Shown here: positions 1 through 10,231 of the stretch, piece after piece
Layout: each line of letters opens with the position of its first letter
Position numbering within the stretch: position 1 is the first letter of the stretch
Source: Diplonema japonicum
Lineage: Eukaryota; Euglenozoa; Diplonemea; Diplonemida; Diplonemidae
Reading direction: 5' to 3'
DNA length: 64,000 bases
Assembly (NCBI GenBank): GCA_964019335.1
Contig: OZ025690.1
Coordinates: forward strand, 124,001-188,000
Position numbers and translations under genes: made by a program
The notes under the pieces: generated by a model
Databases searched by the model: none
What the model saw: only the letters and a program-made list of their open reading frames with translations
Told to the model about the DNA's origin: nothing

Positions 1-3000
1 ACGTCGGATGGATACTTCAGGTGTTTCTTGTCATGCCCTGCTCCGTTCCCACCCGCCACTGTGATCGGCTCGACGTCCTTGTCATCGACGTCCCACCGCT
101 GCACCCGGTGATTGTTCGTGTCGGCGATAAACAGGTATTTCTTCTCCTTCGCCTCTACCAAGCACAGCCCTCCGGGTTTGTTCAGCTGTCTCATTGCGGA
201 TCCAGACCCATTTCCTCCAGCCACTAGCCACCCTGAGCAGCACCCTGGTATCCATTGCAGGACTCTGTGGTTGTCTGTGTCAGCGATGTACAGGACGCCA
301 TGCGAATCGCATGCCACGCCACAAGGATAGTTCAGAATGTGCGTGGGGACGGCTTGAATCTCATTCGGGACGCTATGGCGTATGATGGACTGCTCAGCGA
401 TGTGCCGGATCTGGCCGAGTAGGATGGGGAGGTTGGTGTGCGGGAGGGTGAGGCGGCCGCCGGGGACGAGCTCCGTGGTGCGAGCATTCTTCTTCGTTTT
501 GGAAGAGACGTAGCGTAATAAGTCGATGCGGGGCGAGCCACCGAGGACTACACGGAGGATGCCGGGGGTGGGCAGCAAACGTCCATTGCACGTGACCTCC
601 ATTTCGTTGCCTTGCCGGGCCATCGTGATAACGTCTCCGATGCCAGATCCTACAGGGCGTGTGAAGAACTTCACTGTGTCGAGTTGCCCGTCGGGAGTTT
701 GAACTGTGAGAGGTGAGCTTTCCGAGTTCCCCGACACTCTGTAGGGGTCCTTCCGCGGCTTGACATGCGAAGGCAGCATGTCCTGCTCCAACCCAGAGTG
801 TACCTGCCGTGTGATCCTGGAAGTATCGGAAGCAACAGACGCGTCGTCGTCAAAGACCTCGTCCTCATGGTACGATGAGTAGTCACTTGAGTCCAGCACA
901 CCATGGCTGTACGCTTCACTGCCTTCCTCCACGTGTTCTACTTCTTGGATGTCTTGTGTGATGACTGTGTCCGTGTACACCCACTTCACATTGTCGGCCT
1001 CCATCCACACGACCTCTTTCTCGTGGGGAAACACACCTCCATGAGTGACCTCGGTCAGCATCCACCCTACGCTCTTCCCTATGCCTTTTGGAGGCCCCAC
1101 CATCCACCTCCCACTCATTGTCGTGTATATTCGAGCAGCCTCGCACACCTCGCATGCCCCGCACATGTCACCACACACAGAGTGCCACACCGGGTAGCCG
1201 TTCCTTCGTCCGAGAGGCACGTACCTGCCTTCCACAATACGTAACCGCGGAGGTACGTTTGAGACCAGAAGGTTTGGGGGTTCGACGTTGCAGCCGATTG
1301 ATCGGAAAGGGTAGTCACAAGGAAAGCCTGCCACAGGTAAGGCTTTCCAGTCGTCAGAAATGTCAGGGAACAGCTTTGGGATTGGGGAAGGCAGCAACCG
1401 TGAAAAGAGGTAGATGAGTGGGAAGTGTATTTTGAAGAGTACTCTGTGACTCACTGTCAGTGAAATTTGCTGACTGACCTTAGGAACACGGCAAGTCTTG
1501 GAGCATTGTCGTTGGCGGACCTCCCTCGTGTATGTGATGCTGGTAGGGCCTGCAGGGATCGAGAGCACTGTGACGTCGCCACATTTCAGGGAGACTGCAC
1601 CTACACTGAGCTGCGACGTCAGGTCATCGGTGGGCAGGTTGTGATCAATGGAGTTCTGGAGGCAGAGCCATCGCAGCCTGGCAAAGACGAGGGGGCGAGA
1701 CTTCCATGGGACAGTGCAAGTGCGGCCAGTGGTGCTAATGACGAGCCTCCCCTCCGAGTCGAGGCGCGCTTCGTTGATGCACTGCAGAGACTCGCCGCCG
1801 ATGCGGCACCGTAGCTGATTCCTGAAAATGTCTATCTTCACGAACTGCATGTTCTCGTCGTCGATGAACGACACCTCCTTTATCCTCCCCCCCTCGATAT
1901 CCCCCGTGCAGTGATATACTTCACTTTTCACAGATGCCACTACGAAGGCAGACAGCTCCTTGTCTCCGTCCTTCAGTTTCACAACCAGCTGCTCCTCCTC
2001 TTCGTCTGCAGGTTTCATCGTCACGCTTGTTGCGTAGCTTGAGAGCTGGGGGTATCGAGTCCCACCCCACCACCCGGGCTCTCCTGATAGTTCGTTCAAC
2101 ATCAGACCCCACTCCCTGTTCAGAACGGGCAGCGGGAGGTGATACTCATACTCGTTGAGGAGGCGAAGCTGCCGTCCTGTAAGCCGCTCCTTCCGTTCCT
2201 GTGCTGTCTTGAGCCGTCTGTATTCGTTGCAAACAGCGGCCTTGGCGTTCACCATGTGGTATGATTCGCTTTTGTTTCCAATAGATAACCGCCGGTGGCT
2301 TTCGAACACAACGCATCTGATGGCGTAGACCCACATGTTCCTGTACCAGCTCCCCACACGGGACGGGCGGGGTATCCGCTGGGAGACCCTCCGGATAGAG
2401 CGTTGAAGCGCGGTCAGGAGGCAAACGTCATTGAGGCAGTTAGGGCAAGTGCCGCAGGAGGAGCTTTTGACGCAAGGGGGCGGGGAGAGATAGGATTTTT
2501 GGATGTTGCTTCGAATGGTCCCTAGGAGGATGGTGAGATTCATTTCGAAGGCTTGTGAGTGGGTGGACACTAGCGCGCGGAAGTCGATTTCGGATAGAGA
2601 GAGGAGGTCAGGGGCCGCGTCTTCATTGTAAGAGGTGCCGGTGGAAAGGGTGAGTCCCCAGAGAAGAAGTCTCTTCCGGAACATTGCCTCGGAGGAGGGA
2701 GACTCGACAGCAGCCCAATCGCCATCGGTGCTGAAAACGGCTAAAGATTTGATATGCAACACCAGCGGAGGAGCGGTCTCGCCGGTGTGATGCGTGAAGA
2801 AGACTGTGATGTCAGTGAGTTGCATCTGTATGTTCCGGATGACGGTGTCGGTAATGCCAAGGTCCCCATTCATCGTGGAATTCAATTTCTTTTTGAGATT
2901 GAAGAAATCGTTGCAAGTATCTAAAGTCGAGAACCTTCTGCTGGCAGCTTCGTCGGCGGTTGCAGGGAACGGTCTGACGCTTTCAGCAGGCTTAGCCCGC

Positions 3001-3281
3001 ACAGTGATCCCGTTCAAAGCTATATTCCACGCGCCTGACAAAATATTGCTCATTGGCACACTGATCTGCACGCTTCTCACGGAGACTGACTGCACGCTTA
3101 CTGGGATGTTTAACTTCGCCAGCGCTTCTTCCTTGATCGAAATGTCCACGAGAGAGATCTCGCCCTTCGAGAGGTTGTACCGAAAGCTCTCAGAATCCAC
3201 GCCATTGAGGTACTTGCTCGCAACCCTTGTCACGATGGACACGATTACCTTCTTGCTTATATAGCTATACAAACCGGACAT
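1..3281 (-). CDS. VPS13-like lipid-transfer protein with C-terminal NHL repeats (3' end outside window)
   Basis: One uninterrupted frame of about 1093 codons runs from an ATG at 3281 off the left edge. Residues 1-100 match the chorein/VPS13 N-terminus (YLNGVDSESFRYNLSKGEIS, then VDISI). Around 137-157 ITDTVIRNIQMQLTDITVFF resembles the VPS13 segment that introduces the adaptor-like strands, and near 310 VGSWYRNMWVYAIRC fits the conserved W-rich stretch. A Cys-rich patch (VCGDMCGACEVC) lies near residue 700, an acidic linker near 780. From about 985, two NHL propeller repeats appear (VLYIADTDNHRVLQW; YLFIADTNNHRVQRW). VPS13 proteins move lipids between membranes at contact sites. I know of no standard VPS13 carrying NHL repeats, so the fusion is notable. 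No intron is needed. The start fits because the chorein motif begins at once and purine-rich DNA precedes it. Confidence 0.82.
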   Translation of the reverse strand, partial: MSGLYSYISKKVIVSIVTRVASKYLNGVDSESFRYNLSKGEISLVDISIKEEALAKLNIPVSVQSVSVRSVQISVPMSNILSGAWNIALNGITVRAKPAESVRPFPATADEAASRRFSTLDTCNDFFNLKKKLNSTMNGDLGITDTVIRNIQMQLTDITVFFTHHTGETAPPLVLHIKSLAVFSTDGDWAAVESPSSEAMFRKRLLLWGLTLSTGTSYNEDAAPDLLSLSEIDFRALVSTHSQAFEMNLTILLGTIRSNIQKSYLSPPPCVKSSSCGTCPNCLNDVCLLTALQRSIRRVSQRIPRPSRVGSWYRNMWVYAIRCVVFESHRRLSIGNKSESYHMVNAKAAVCNEYRRLKTAQERKERLTGRQLRLLNEYEYHLPLPVLNREWGLMLNELSGEPGWWGGTRYPQLSSYATSVTMKPADEEEEQLVVKLKDGDKELSAFVVASVKSEVYHCTGDIEGGRIKEVSFIDDENMQFVKIDIFRNQLRCRIGGESLQCINEARLDSEGRLVISTTGRTCTVPWKSRPLVFARLRWLCLQNSIDHNLPTDDLTSQLSVGAVSLKCGDVTVLSIPAGPTSITYTREVRQRQCSKTCRVPKVSQQISLTVSHRVLFKIHFPLIYLFSRLLPSPIPKLFPDISDDWKALPVAGFPCDYPFRSIGCNVEPPNLLVSNVPPRLRIVEGRYVPLGRRNGYPVWHSVCGDMCGACEVCEAARIYTTMSGRWMVGPPKGIGKSVGWMLTEVTHGGVFPHEKEVVWMEADNVKWVYTDTVITQDIQEVEHVEEGSEAYSHGVLDSSDYSSYHEDEVFDDDASVASDTSRITRQVHSGLEQDMLPSHVKPRKDPYRVSGNSESSPLTVQTPDGQLDTVKFFTRPVGSGIGDVITMARQGNEMEVTCNGRLLPTPGILRVVLGGSPRIDLLRYVSSKTKKNARTTELVPGGRLTLPHTNLPILLGQIRHIAEQSIIRHSVPNEIQAVPTHILNYPCGVACDSHGVLYIADTDNHRVLQWIPGCCSGWLVAGGNGSGSAMRQLNKPGGLCLVEAKEKKYLFIADTNNHRVQRWDVDDKDVEPITVAGGNGAGHDKKHLKYPSD

Positions 3282-3544
3282 TCCATTTTCTTCCCCCCCT
3301 TTCTTTTCCTCTTCTTCCTCTTCCTTTCTTTTCCCCCCTCCCCTCCTTACGCAAGTTTTGATTCACCCAATTCAAAGCACTGATTCACACGATTGTTTTT
3401 CTGCGGCAAAAAAAAAAAAAAAAATGCATCGTTCCATTTCTTTTTGCATATGTAAATATGCAACAAGACGGAGAATAAAAGGTTTTCAGTGTGCAGGGAC
3501 ACTGTCACCGTTCTGCTGGTGGCTGGAAAAACTCCGCTTCCCGT

Positions 3545-6418
3545 TCACACCACATCGATGTCGAACCTTCTGCGTGTTCCACAGGCGGAACAATAGCGCG
3601 CTGTGGTGTCAAAGAAGGACATCCCGCAGCCTTTGCAGCAGGAGACAGGAGGCAAGCCACTATTGTTGTTTAAGTTCCGAAAGCCTGCACTCGAGATGTT
3701 GCCTAAGTACCCTCTTTTGACAGGCGAGGCTAACCCATCCGAGCAAAAGGAATTCCACCTCGCTTGCGGCAGAACCGGCGAGTTCTGCGATGGCAACGCC
3801 TTCGCTTTATCAGCCTTCTCTTGAAAGTCGACCGTTCTGTCTTTAAGACAAGCGGGGAGAACCTCATAAAGCGTCTTTTCATCTCGAATCCCTTTCAGCC
3901 TTATCCTTCCCAATGATGTGACAATAACATTGCATATCTGTTTCCGAGATTCCGAGTTGGGGTCGAGCTGAAGCGTTTCATATGTGTCCTGCGATATGAC
4001 AATCTGCCCGCCGTTGCCGTAGCCGGAAACCCTTGCAGCGAGGTTTACAGGAGGCCCGAAATAGTCCATCCGACCGGTGCCAGGATCGGGTTTGCAAAGA
4101 GGGTTGCAACAATGAATCCCCATGCGAACTCTGACGCCTCTCCATTTGAAGCCCCTGTGCGATTCTTCGATCAGCGGTACAGCAGGGCCCCCGATTCCGA
4201 GCATGGCTGATTCTCGGATATCGTCGTCCTCTTCTTCCTCGTCTTCGTGGTCCTGTGTGGAACAGCGTACCGAGACGGGCTCAGGGGGGAACATGCGGAG
4301 GATTTCCTCGGGCCACCTTGCGAGCATTAGTAGAATCTGAGACACGAGGCACCAGTTCAAAGCGTCGATGGGGTGCGCGAATGCGATCATGAACGCGTCC
4401 CCCTCCGTTTTCACCTCGAACCCGCAGAACCTCAGCATGATCCTGCGCAGCAATTTGTTATGTATCTCAAGCGCTTCCTGCATCGCGGTGGGCTCCTGTT
4501 CCCATATCGCCGTCGACGACTGCACGTCAGTGAAGACTAAACTGATGAAACCATTTGGAGGGCCGATCGCATAGACCTCCGCGTCAGGGGGTGCAAGGCG
4601 CAAGGGAGAGAATGTCATATTTATCCGTTTTTTCAAATCAGTTCCGAGATGCTCTTCAATCTCCGGCCAGTAGTACACCGCGGCGGCGTAGTGAGAGAGG
4701 TTTCTACGGAGAAGCCACTTCCCGTCTGGGGATATGGACACCTCAAGGTTGGACATTGACTTTTCACCGTGCTCACGAATGGGGTCAAATCTGCACACTA
4801 TGTAGCAACGGCTTTTTATAAGATCACACAGGCAGACGTCGCACCAAGAAACCCCACACCGCAAGATAATCAGGTTATCGGGCCCGAAGGTTGCTGTGTA
4901 CTTCCCACCGCCACGTGAATTCAGAATATTGTAGCAAAGCCTGGAAGTCTTGTGCGGCCTGCAATCGTGCACAAGCTCTGTTTTAGATATAACAAGCTCG
5001 TGGACCTCGATGCTTTCCTCTGTAACCACGGCGACGACAGGTATTTCACTATCGGTCACGGAGACATCCTTCATGGTTGTAGATGTAACGAGGATTGGTT
5101 TCAAGTCGTGTTGATGCAGCTGGATGTTGTAAAAAGCGTGCCCCAGGTTCGGGGAGTACACAGTGACCCGTTCGATGCCGACGGTGTGCGAGAGGCAAAC
5201 GTAGTCTCCGTTGCCAACCTGTTTCATGGCGACGGGTTCGCCTTTGATCAGTTTTTTCGACAGTCTGCAGTGTCGGGTCACCCATGCCGCGTCAGATAGC
5301 CGCCCCCCGGCATTCCAAAACGAATAGTTTTGAAGCATGGTCACAACCTTCATTTCAAACCGATCAGTTTGATGCGTGAAATCCGGTTGGAGAACACCAA
5401 CCGACGGCCCCCAGTACATTGGGTACAAATCGCAGCATATATCAGACCCGACAGACCTGCTGCAGGACAGAGTTGGGTTGGGGTGTGTAACGATTTCCAA
5501 TTTGATACGCTGCACACTATCGGGCTGCGATGCACGTTTAGAGGGCTTCTTTCCACGCGACGTTTTGCGCATCTCCGGGAGGGATCCTAATATACCGGAC
5601 ACGATAGCATCATCAGGCACGCCGCGAAGAGGGGAACGGAACTCAGAAGCAGCAGCATCGCTAACGTCGTACTTCGTGTACTTGCTGACAGCCGTGAACC
5701 GGAGGATCATACCTGACTCGTCGATGAGTAGCTCTGTGTCTGCCTTTTCCACGGAAGATCTGAAACGGGCGACGTGCAGACCAGGAAATCTCTGAACCTC
5801 CACCGGCTCAACACCGCTGATGTCAACCAACACCAACCCGTCCTTCGACACCTCATATAAGTACGGGCACCCGGATTCTTTCGACTTGAAAATACGAGAA
5901 AACACATGAAAATCACCCGGAACTACATTCTGATACGCAATGTGTAGCGGAACACGTCCTTCGACAGAGGTTTGGTAGGACTTAACGGCATCTGAAATAA
6001 GCGCGGAGGGCTTGTGTTGGATGTACGTGAATGGGGTTTCCCTCTTGTTGTTCGGGAGGTATATGCAAGAGCCTTTTTTTAAGAAGAATTGGACCAGTTC
6101 GCTTTGTGTCCACTTTGCCTCGACAGACTTCATGACGTGGTGCAGTGGGGTTTCGCCATATTGGTTTCCGAGGTTCAGCGACAAAGGGCGTTTTCCAGCT
6201 AGTTTCTTCACCTCCTGGACGTTGATGGGCACTTTCATCATTTCCTCCAGAACCTCCGTGTTCCCGTAGCACTCGAGCTTCTTCTCGTCCTGATTTATCC
6301 TTGCAACGCTGCCGTCCCGTCTTATCTTCAAGGTCTCTCCAGAAGGCCTGTGTTTGTTCCACATTACCGACTGTCGCTTCTTCACACAGTACACGGCTGG
6401 TTTTTCATCTGTGGTCAT
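3545..6418 (-). CDS. Soluble adenylyl cyclase with ankyrin repeats and zinc ribbon
   Basis: 957 residues, no membrane segment seen. Residues 78-165 hold ankyrin-like repeats (YGETPLHHVMKS; GRVPLHIAYQN). The middle, about 170-600, has WD-like strands such as ISPDGKWLLRR. A class III nucleotide cyclase domain spans about 619-852: FTDVQSST gives the first metal Asp, VKTEGDAF the second Asp with the Lys that reads adenine, DYFGPPVNLAARV the Asp of the specificity pair plus the transition-state Asn and Arg. All key residues are present, so cAMP synthesis is the likely activity. A CxxC-x(n)-CxxC zinc ribbon ends the protein (CCKGCG; CSACG, 926-952). The FTDVQSST form is common in euglenozoan cyclases. 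The order ankyrin, propeller-like, cyclase, ribbon suggests a cytosolic enzyme controlled by protein contacts. An A-rich tract lies upstream of the ATG. Confidence 0.88.
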   Translation of the reverse strand: MTTDEKPAVYCVKKRQSVMWNKHRPSGETLKIRRDGSVARINQDEKKLECYGNTEVLEEMMKVPINVQEVKKLAGKRPLSLNLGNQYGETPLHHVMKSVEAKWTQSELVQFFLKKGSCIYLPNNKRETPFTYIQHKPSALISDAVKSYQTSVEGRVPLHIAYQNVVPGDFHVFSRIFKSKESGCPYLYEVSKDGLVLVDISGVEPVEVQRFPGLHVARFRSSVEKADTELLIDESGMILRFTAVSKYTKYDVSDAAASEFRSPLRGVPDDAIVSGILGSLPEMRKTSRGKKPSKRASQPDSVQRIKLEIVTHPNPTLSCSRSVGSDICCDLYPMYWGPSVGVLQPDFTHQTDRFEMKVVTMLQNYSFWNAGGRLSDAAWVTRHCRLSKKLIKGEPVAMKQVGNGDYVCLSHTVGIERVTVYSPNLGHAFYNIQLHQHDLKPILVTSTTMKDVSVTDSEIPVVAVVTEESIEVHELVISKTELVHDCRPHKTSRLCYNILNSRGGGKYTATFGPDNLIILRCGVSWCDVCLCDLIKSRCYIVCRFDPIREHGEKSMSNLEVSISPDGKWLLRRNLSHYAAAVYYWPEIEEHLGTDLKKRINMTFSPLRLAPPDAEVYAIGPPNGFISLVFTDVQSSTAIWEQEPTAMQEALEIHNKLLRRIMLRFCGFEVKTEGDAFMIAFAHPIDALNWCLVSQILLMLARWPEEILRMFPPEPVSVRCSTQDHEDEEEEDDDIRESAMLGIGGPAVPLIEESHRGFKWRGVRVRMGIHCCNPLCKPDPGTGRMDYFGPPVNLAARVSGYGNGGQIVISQDTYETLQLDPNSESRKQICNVIVTSLGRIRLKGIRDEKTLYEVLPACLKDRTVDFQEKADKAKALPSQNSPVLPQARWNSFCSDGLASPVKRGYLGNISSAGFRNLNNNSGLPPVSCCKGCGMSFFDTTARYCSACGTRRRFDIDVV

Positions 6419-7186
6419 CTATTTTTTTTTTTCTCTTTTTTTTTTGACATTTGATTTTTTTAAGGTGGGGGGGATAATATATAATATAAAAGAAAAGAAA
6501 CTGATAAAAAAAAGAGGGGGGGGGAAAAAGGGAGAAAAAAAAGAAACCAGAGGAACATATTGAAATGAGGGGAAAAGGAGCAGAGTTGAGGGGGAAATAA
6601 TTTTTAAAAAAAAGGGAATGGAGAGAGTGAGAGAGAGAGAGGGAACGAGAGTGGGGGGGGGGGGGGGGGGAGGGGTAAAAAATGTGTTTGTTGGGGTGTG
6701 TACTTTTTTCTTTTCCTTCTTTTCTTTTTTTGTTTTTCGTTCTCTTTTTTTTTTCTTCTTTTTTTCCCCCTTATATTATATTAGCATTCATCACCCTCCC
6801 CCCACTACCGTAAAGATTTTATATTCAATGCAAAATATGGTTAAACCCTTGGGGGAAAAAATAAAATAATACACCTGCTTATTATTTCTATTTGGACCTC
6901 GATAATGGTTCGAGATCAACAGCCGTCACCGAACAGGCACAGCATCACGTTTACCCCCTTAAACGCCTATGTTCGAAAAGCTGAGAAAACCAGGTGTCCA
7001 CAAATATGTGAATATTTTATGCTAATATTTTTTAACTTTTTTTTTTTTGATGGCGTGCCTCCCCCAAACCATATAATCTTTTTTTTAAACCAAATAAATC
7101 TACTTCCCCTCCACCCCCCACCTTTGATATGATATCCTATCCCTTCCCTCCTAACGACTCAGTTGGAATCGAAAATAAAAAATTTA
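6419..7186. repeat. Homopolymer-rich spacer
   Basis: Runs of T, A and G, including a G run near 6652-6670, with a more complex stretch at 6880-7020. No open frame on either strand looks like a conserved protein. It should contain the 5' leader of the cyclase transcript. Confidence 0.6.
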
Positions 7187-8035
7187 CCTTCCATATTCGC
7201 TAAGTGACCGACCAGAACTCGCATTTTGAAGAGCTAAAAAAATTTCTAATTGCTTTTTCTAGGGCTGGAATGGATTTATTTGCGTCCGGGGCCCAATGTT
7301 CGACATATGGAATTTTTTTTTGTAATAAAGAATTTTTTGGTGATTTGCCTTACTTTGTACAAAATGAAGCAGCTCCGGTGGAAAAAACACGGCACAAGTG
7401 GGGTTCGAACCCTGATGAAAAAACCACTGCGTCGGGATTCGAACCCGCGACTCCTGGAACAAGGGGGCCTGACAGGTGAGCACGGTAACCACTCTACCAC
7501 ACAAAAATTCAAAACTCTGACCCCCCATCTTTACTCACGCATCTGGAACAGTGAGTGGAGTAGGTTCCCTTCTTTCAAATTTGACTCCCACACGCTTACG
7601 AAAGCAGAAATACCGGTACAGGCTCGTTCCTCTCCTGGTGTACCTAAGAAAAGCCGGTGAACCCGCTTCGCCTAGGTGCAGGGCCTTCGAAAATATTTTC
7701 CGCTGAACTACTGGTCAGGAAGATGCTGGCTTCTGGGATCGAACCAGTTTTCCAAGGGTTTTGAAAGGGAAAAGTGCCCAGGTTCAAAAAGTTTGGCAAA
7801 AATGGCCAAAACTCAAAATGGCGACTTCCAAGGTCATTTTGGTTGGCCCCCAAAAAACTTTTTTTGGAAAATCTTTTTTGAACTTCCTTGGAACTCACCG
7901 TTCTTTCATGTCCGACATATGGATTTTTTGAAAAAAAAAAATTCAATGAACCTTTGAGCATTTTTGACATTTTTTCCCCTATAGCCCCCTATAACCCCTT
8001 TGGGACAGGGCAGGTCACTTAGCGAATATGGAAGG
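7187..8035. mobile_element. 849-bp terminal-inverted-repeat element (MITE-like, TTA target duplication)
   Basis: Perfect 23-bp inverted repeats (begin CCTTCCATATTCGCTAAGTG) occupy 7187-7209 and 8013-8035. Both ends are flanked by TTA (7184-7186 and 8036-8038), read as a 3-bp target-site duplication. That size and sequence are typical of PIF/Harbinger-like elements. There is no credible transposase, so it is probably non-autonomous. It carries a tRNA-like segment at 7427-7506. Its perfect repeats suggest recent mobility. Confidence 0.85.
7427..7506 (-). other. tRNA-like segment inside the MITE
   Basis: Read on the minus strand it has an A-box-like D arm (GGTAGAGTGGTTACC), then a perfect T arm with B box (CGGGTTCGAATCCCG). 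The anticodon and variable regions are irregular and I could not pair a clean acceptor stem, so it is probably a tRNA-derived core, not a working tRNA gene. A second B-box-like palindrome (GGGTTCGAACCC) lies at 7401-7412. Confidence 0.5.
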
Positions 8036-9584
8036 TTAAAAAAAAAAAAAAAAAACGCTTCATTCCAGGATTGTGTTCGTGCAGCCCACCCTGGGGGAAC
8101 AACTCAGAATCCATTTTCTTTTTCCTTCTTCCAGTGCATGGATTTACCTGAGGGAAAGAACGACTGCATTAACACATGGATGTGAAGGGGGGGGGGGGGG
8201 GGGTGAGCTTTTTCCCCCCCTTTTTTTCTTTCTTTATTATTATCTTTTTTCCTTTTATACCTATCCAACAAAGAAGCTGGCCCGTTTGTTTGCAACAAGT
8301 CACGGGAAAAAAAAAAAAAAAAAAAAAATAACGGGGGAAAAAAGTGTTTTTTTTTAGACGCCTTTTAAAAAAAAAAAAGTTTAAAATACCCACAAAAGAA
8401 CACTCATTGCCGGATATATCGGTGTCCTTGTGCGACTCTCCATAAGTTCATGTGGGTACACAACAACCTTTATTTCCTTGAGCGGACGCAACGCAACGAG
8501 TATTCTTTTTGTTACATTTTAAAACTATTTTTCTTCTTCCTCATAAAAACATCTAAAAACTACACTCCCCCCCCCCAAAAAAATAAATTTCACTCGTGCG
8601 GTACACAAAATCAATCTTCAAACTCTACCCCCCAAAAAAAAAAAACGCTTTCATGCCACTCACGGAAACAGGAATGTAAGAAAAGAAAAAAAAAGGGGGG
8701 GGAGAGGGTAAAGAGAAAAATAGAGCGAGAGACCGCAACAAACCTATAGGGAGGGGAGAAGGGAGAAAAAAAAAAGAAAAAAAAAAGTGTTAGCAACAAC
8801 CTATCACAAAGAGAACGAAATAATAATTAAAAAAAAAGAGGAGTTTTTTTTTTTCTTTTTTTTTTTTTTTCTTTCCGTAAAGTGGACGAAAAGAGGCGGG
8901 TTCAGCCTTTTCTTTAGGAATAAAACGATGAAAACGAGGTGGAGCGCTCACCGTTAATTTCAAAAAAAATCACATGGCCAAAACTGCTTCGATGTCTTGA
9001 TGAATACGGAAACAAGTTAAAAAAATGTGTGTTATAAAGGAGGAGGAGGGGGGGGGGGGGGTGTTAATAAAATATCACTAACATTGCGGAATTGGGGGGA
9101 AAGTGTAAAAAATCAACGGTGGAAAAAAAAAAAACTGGTTCACCGCACCTGTGGCTAAATCTTTTCGGTATGCAAAAAAAAGGGGGGGGAGGGTGGGGAG
9201 GGGGGGGGAAACTATTTCCAGAAGACAAAAGGATAAAACTGTGAAGTAAAGGGTACTCGGCTTTACGTTAGTATATTAATTAGACCCACCACTTGATCTA
9301 CCCCCCTGCCTTCCTGTGACCCATTGCGCTGTTAATAAAGGCATCTGTGAAAGGGCAAAAGTGCACAATAAGAAGAAAAAAAAAAACTGACAGGAAAGAA
9401 CTTAGGGTGCGCCTCTCTCAAACAAGATGAGGAAAATAGTTAAAAAAAAAAAAAAAAAAAAGGTGTGCTCTTTTTTGCCCCTCCCCACCACCCCGCAGCA
9501 TTTTAACCTACCTACTCAGCAAGCTGAGGCGGAGTGCTGTATCCGTTTAAAACATATTCGCATTACTTTTCCCCCCTCACGTTC

Positions 9585-9618
<34 letters not shown>

Positions 9619-10079
9619 TTTGTAATTATTTGCTTCCCTGCGTTGCCCCCCACCCCTCCCCTCCCCCTTTTTCTTTTGGGGAAATTAAAAAAAAAAATAA
9701 AAGATTGACTTCGACTTTCCTTTTTTTTTTCCCGTAAAAAAAATTTCATGTCTCACCCACCCCAGCTCAATTTACACAGCCCGCTAGCTACCCTTTGCCA
9801 TCCCGTCTAAGAAAAGGAAAGGTGCGCGTTTCCAGCTATGAAAAGAGTAAAGCATGGGGAGACAGTATGGAAAAAAAAAAAAAAAAAAAAAAGAAGAGAG
9901 AAAACAACATTTCCAGTAACTTTTTTGAACAAAAAAATAATGTATTTCCAACAACTGGAGGGGGGGGGGACCCAAACTTTTTCTAAAAAAAAAAAAAGTT
10001 ACTGAAAATAACGTTTTTCCCCTTCCCCTCGCCCCCCCATAAAAAAAAACTATAGAACAGAAAAAAAAATAACTATTTA
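8036..10079. repeat. Homopolymer-rich spacer
   Basis: Two kilobases of A, T and G runs with scattered complex islands near 8060-8190, 9300-9360 and 9490-9570. A short minus-strand island at 8119-8060 starts ATGGATTCTGAG behind an A-rich leader and runs into the MITE end, so a small gene may have been interrupted there. A minus-strand pyrimidine-AG site at about 9345 is followed by ATG. I could not assemble a convincing gene. Confidence 0.5.
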
Positions 10080-10224
10080 TTAAATAAAAATCAGATTACC
10101 TGATTTTTACGAGGAATTTTTTTTTCACGAGTAGTTGAATTTCACGAGCGAAGCGAGTGAAATTCAAAAAAAACGAGTGAAAAAAAAAAATTCCGAGTAA
10201 AAATCTGGCTGATTTTTTATTTAA
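10080..10224. repeat. 145-bp palindromic hairpin element
   Basis: Outer arms TTAAATAAAAATCAG (10080-10094) and its near-complement (10209-10224) enclose an inner stem GAATTTCAC (10137-10145) / GTGAAATTC (10157-10165) around an 11-base loop. It abuts the inverted-repeat element at 10232 and is AT-rich with no coding potential. Confidence 0.7.
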
Positions 10225-10231
10225 TATGATA

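Noticed and set aside
7427-7506. Functional tRNA gene
   Set aside because: T arm and A box are good but no clean acceptor or anticodon stem could be paired, and it sits inside a mobile element.
9427-9708. Lys/Phe/Pro-rich frames throughout the spacers
   Set aside because: They only translate homopolymer runs and have no start context or conserved motif.
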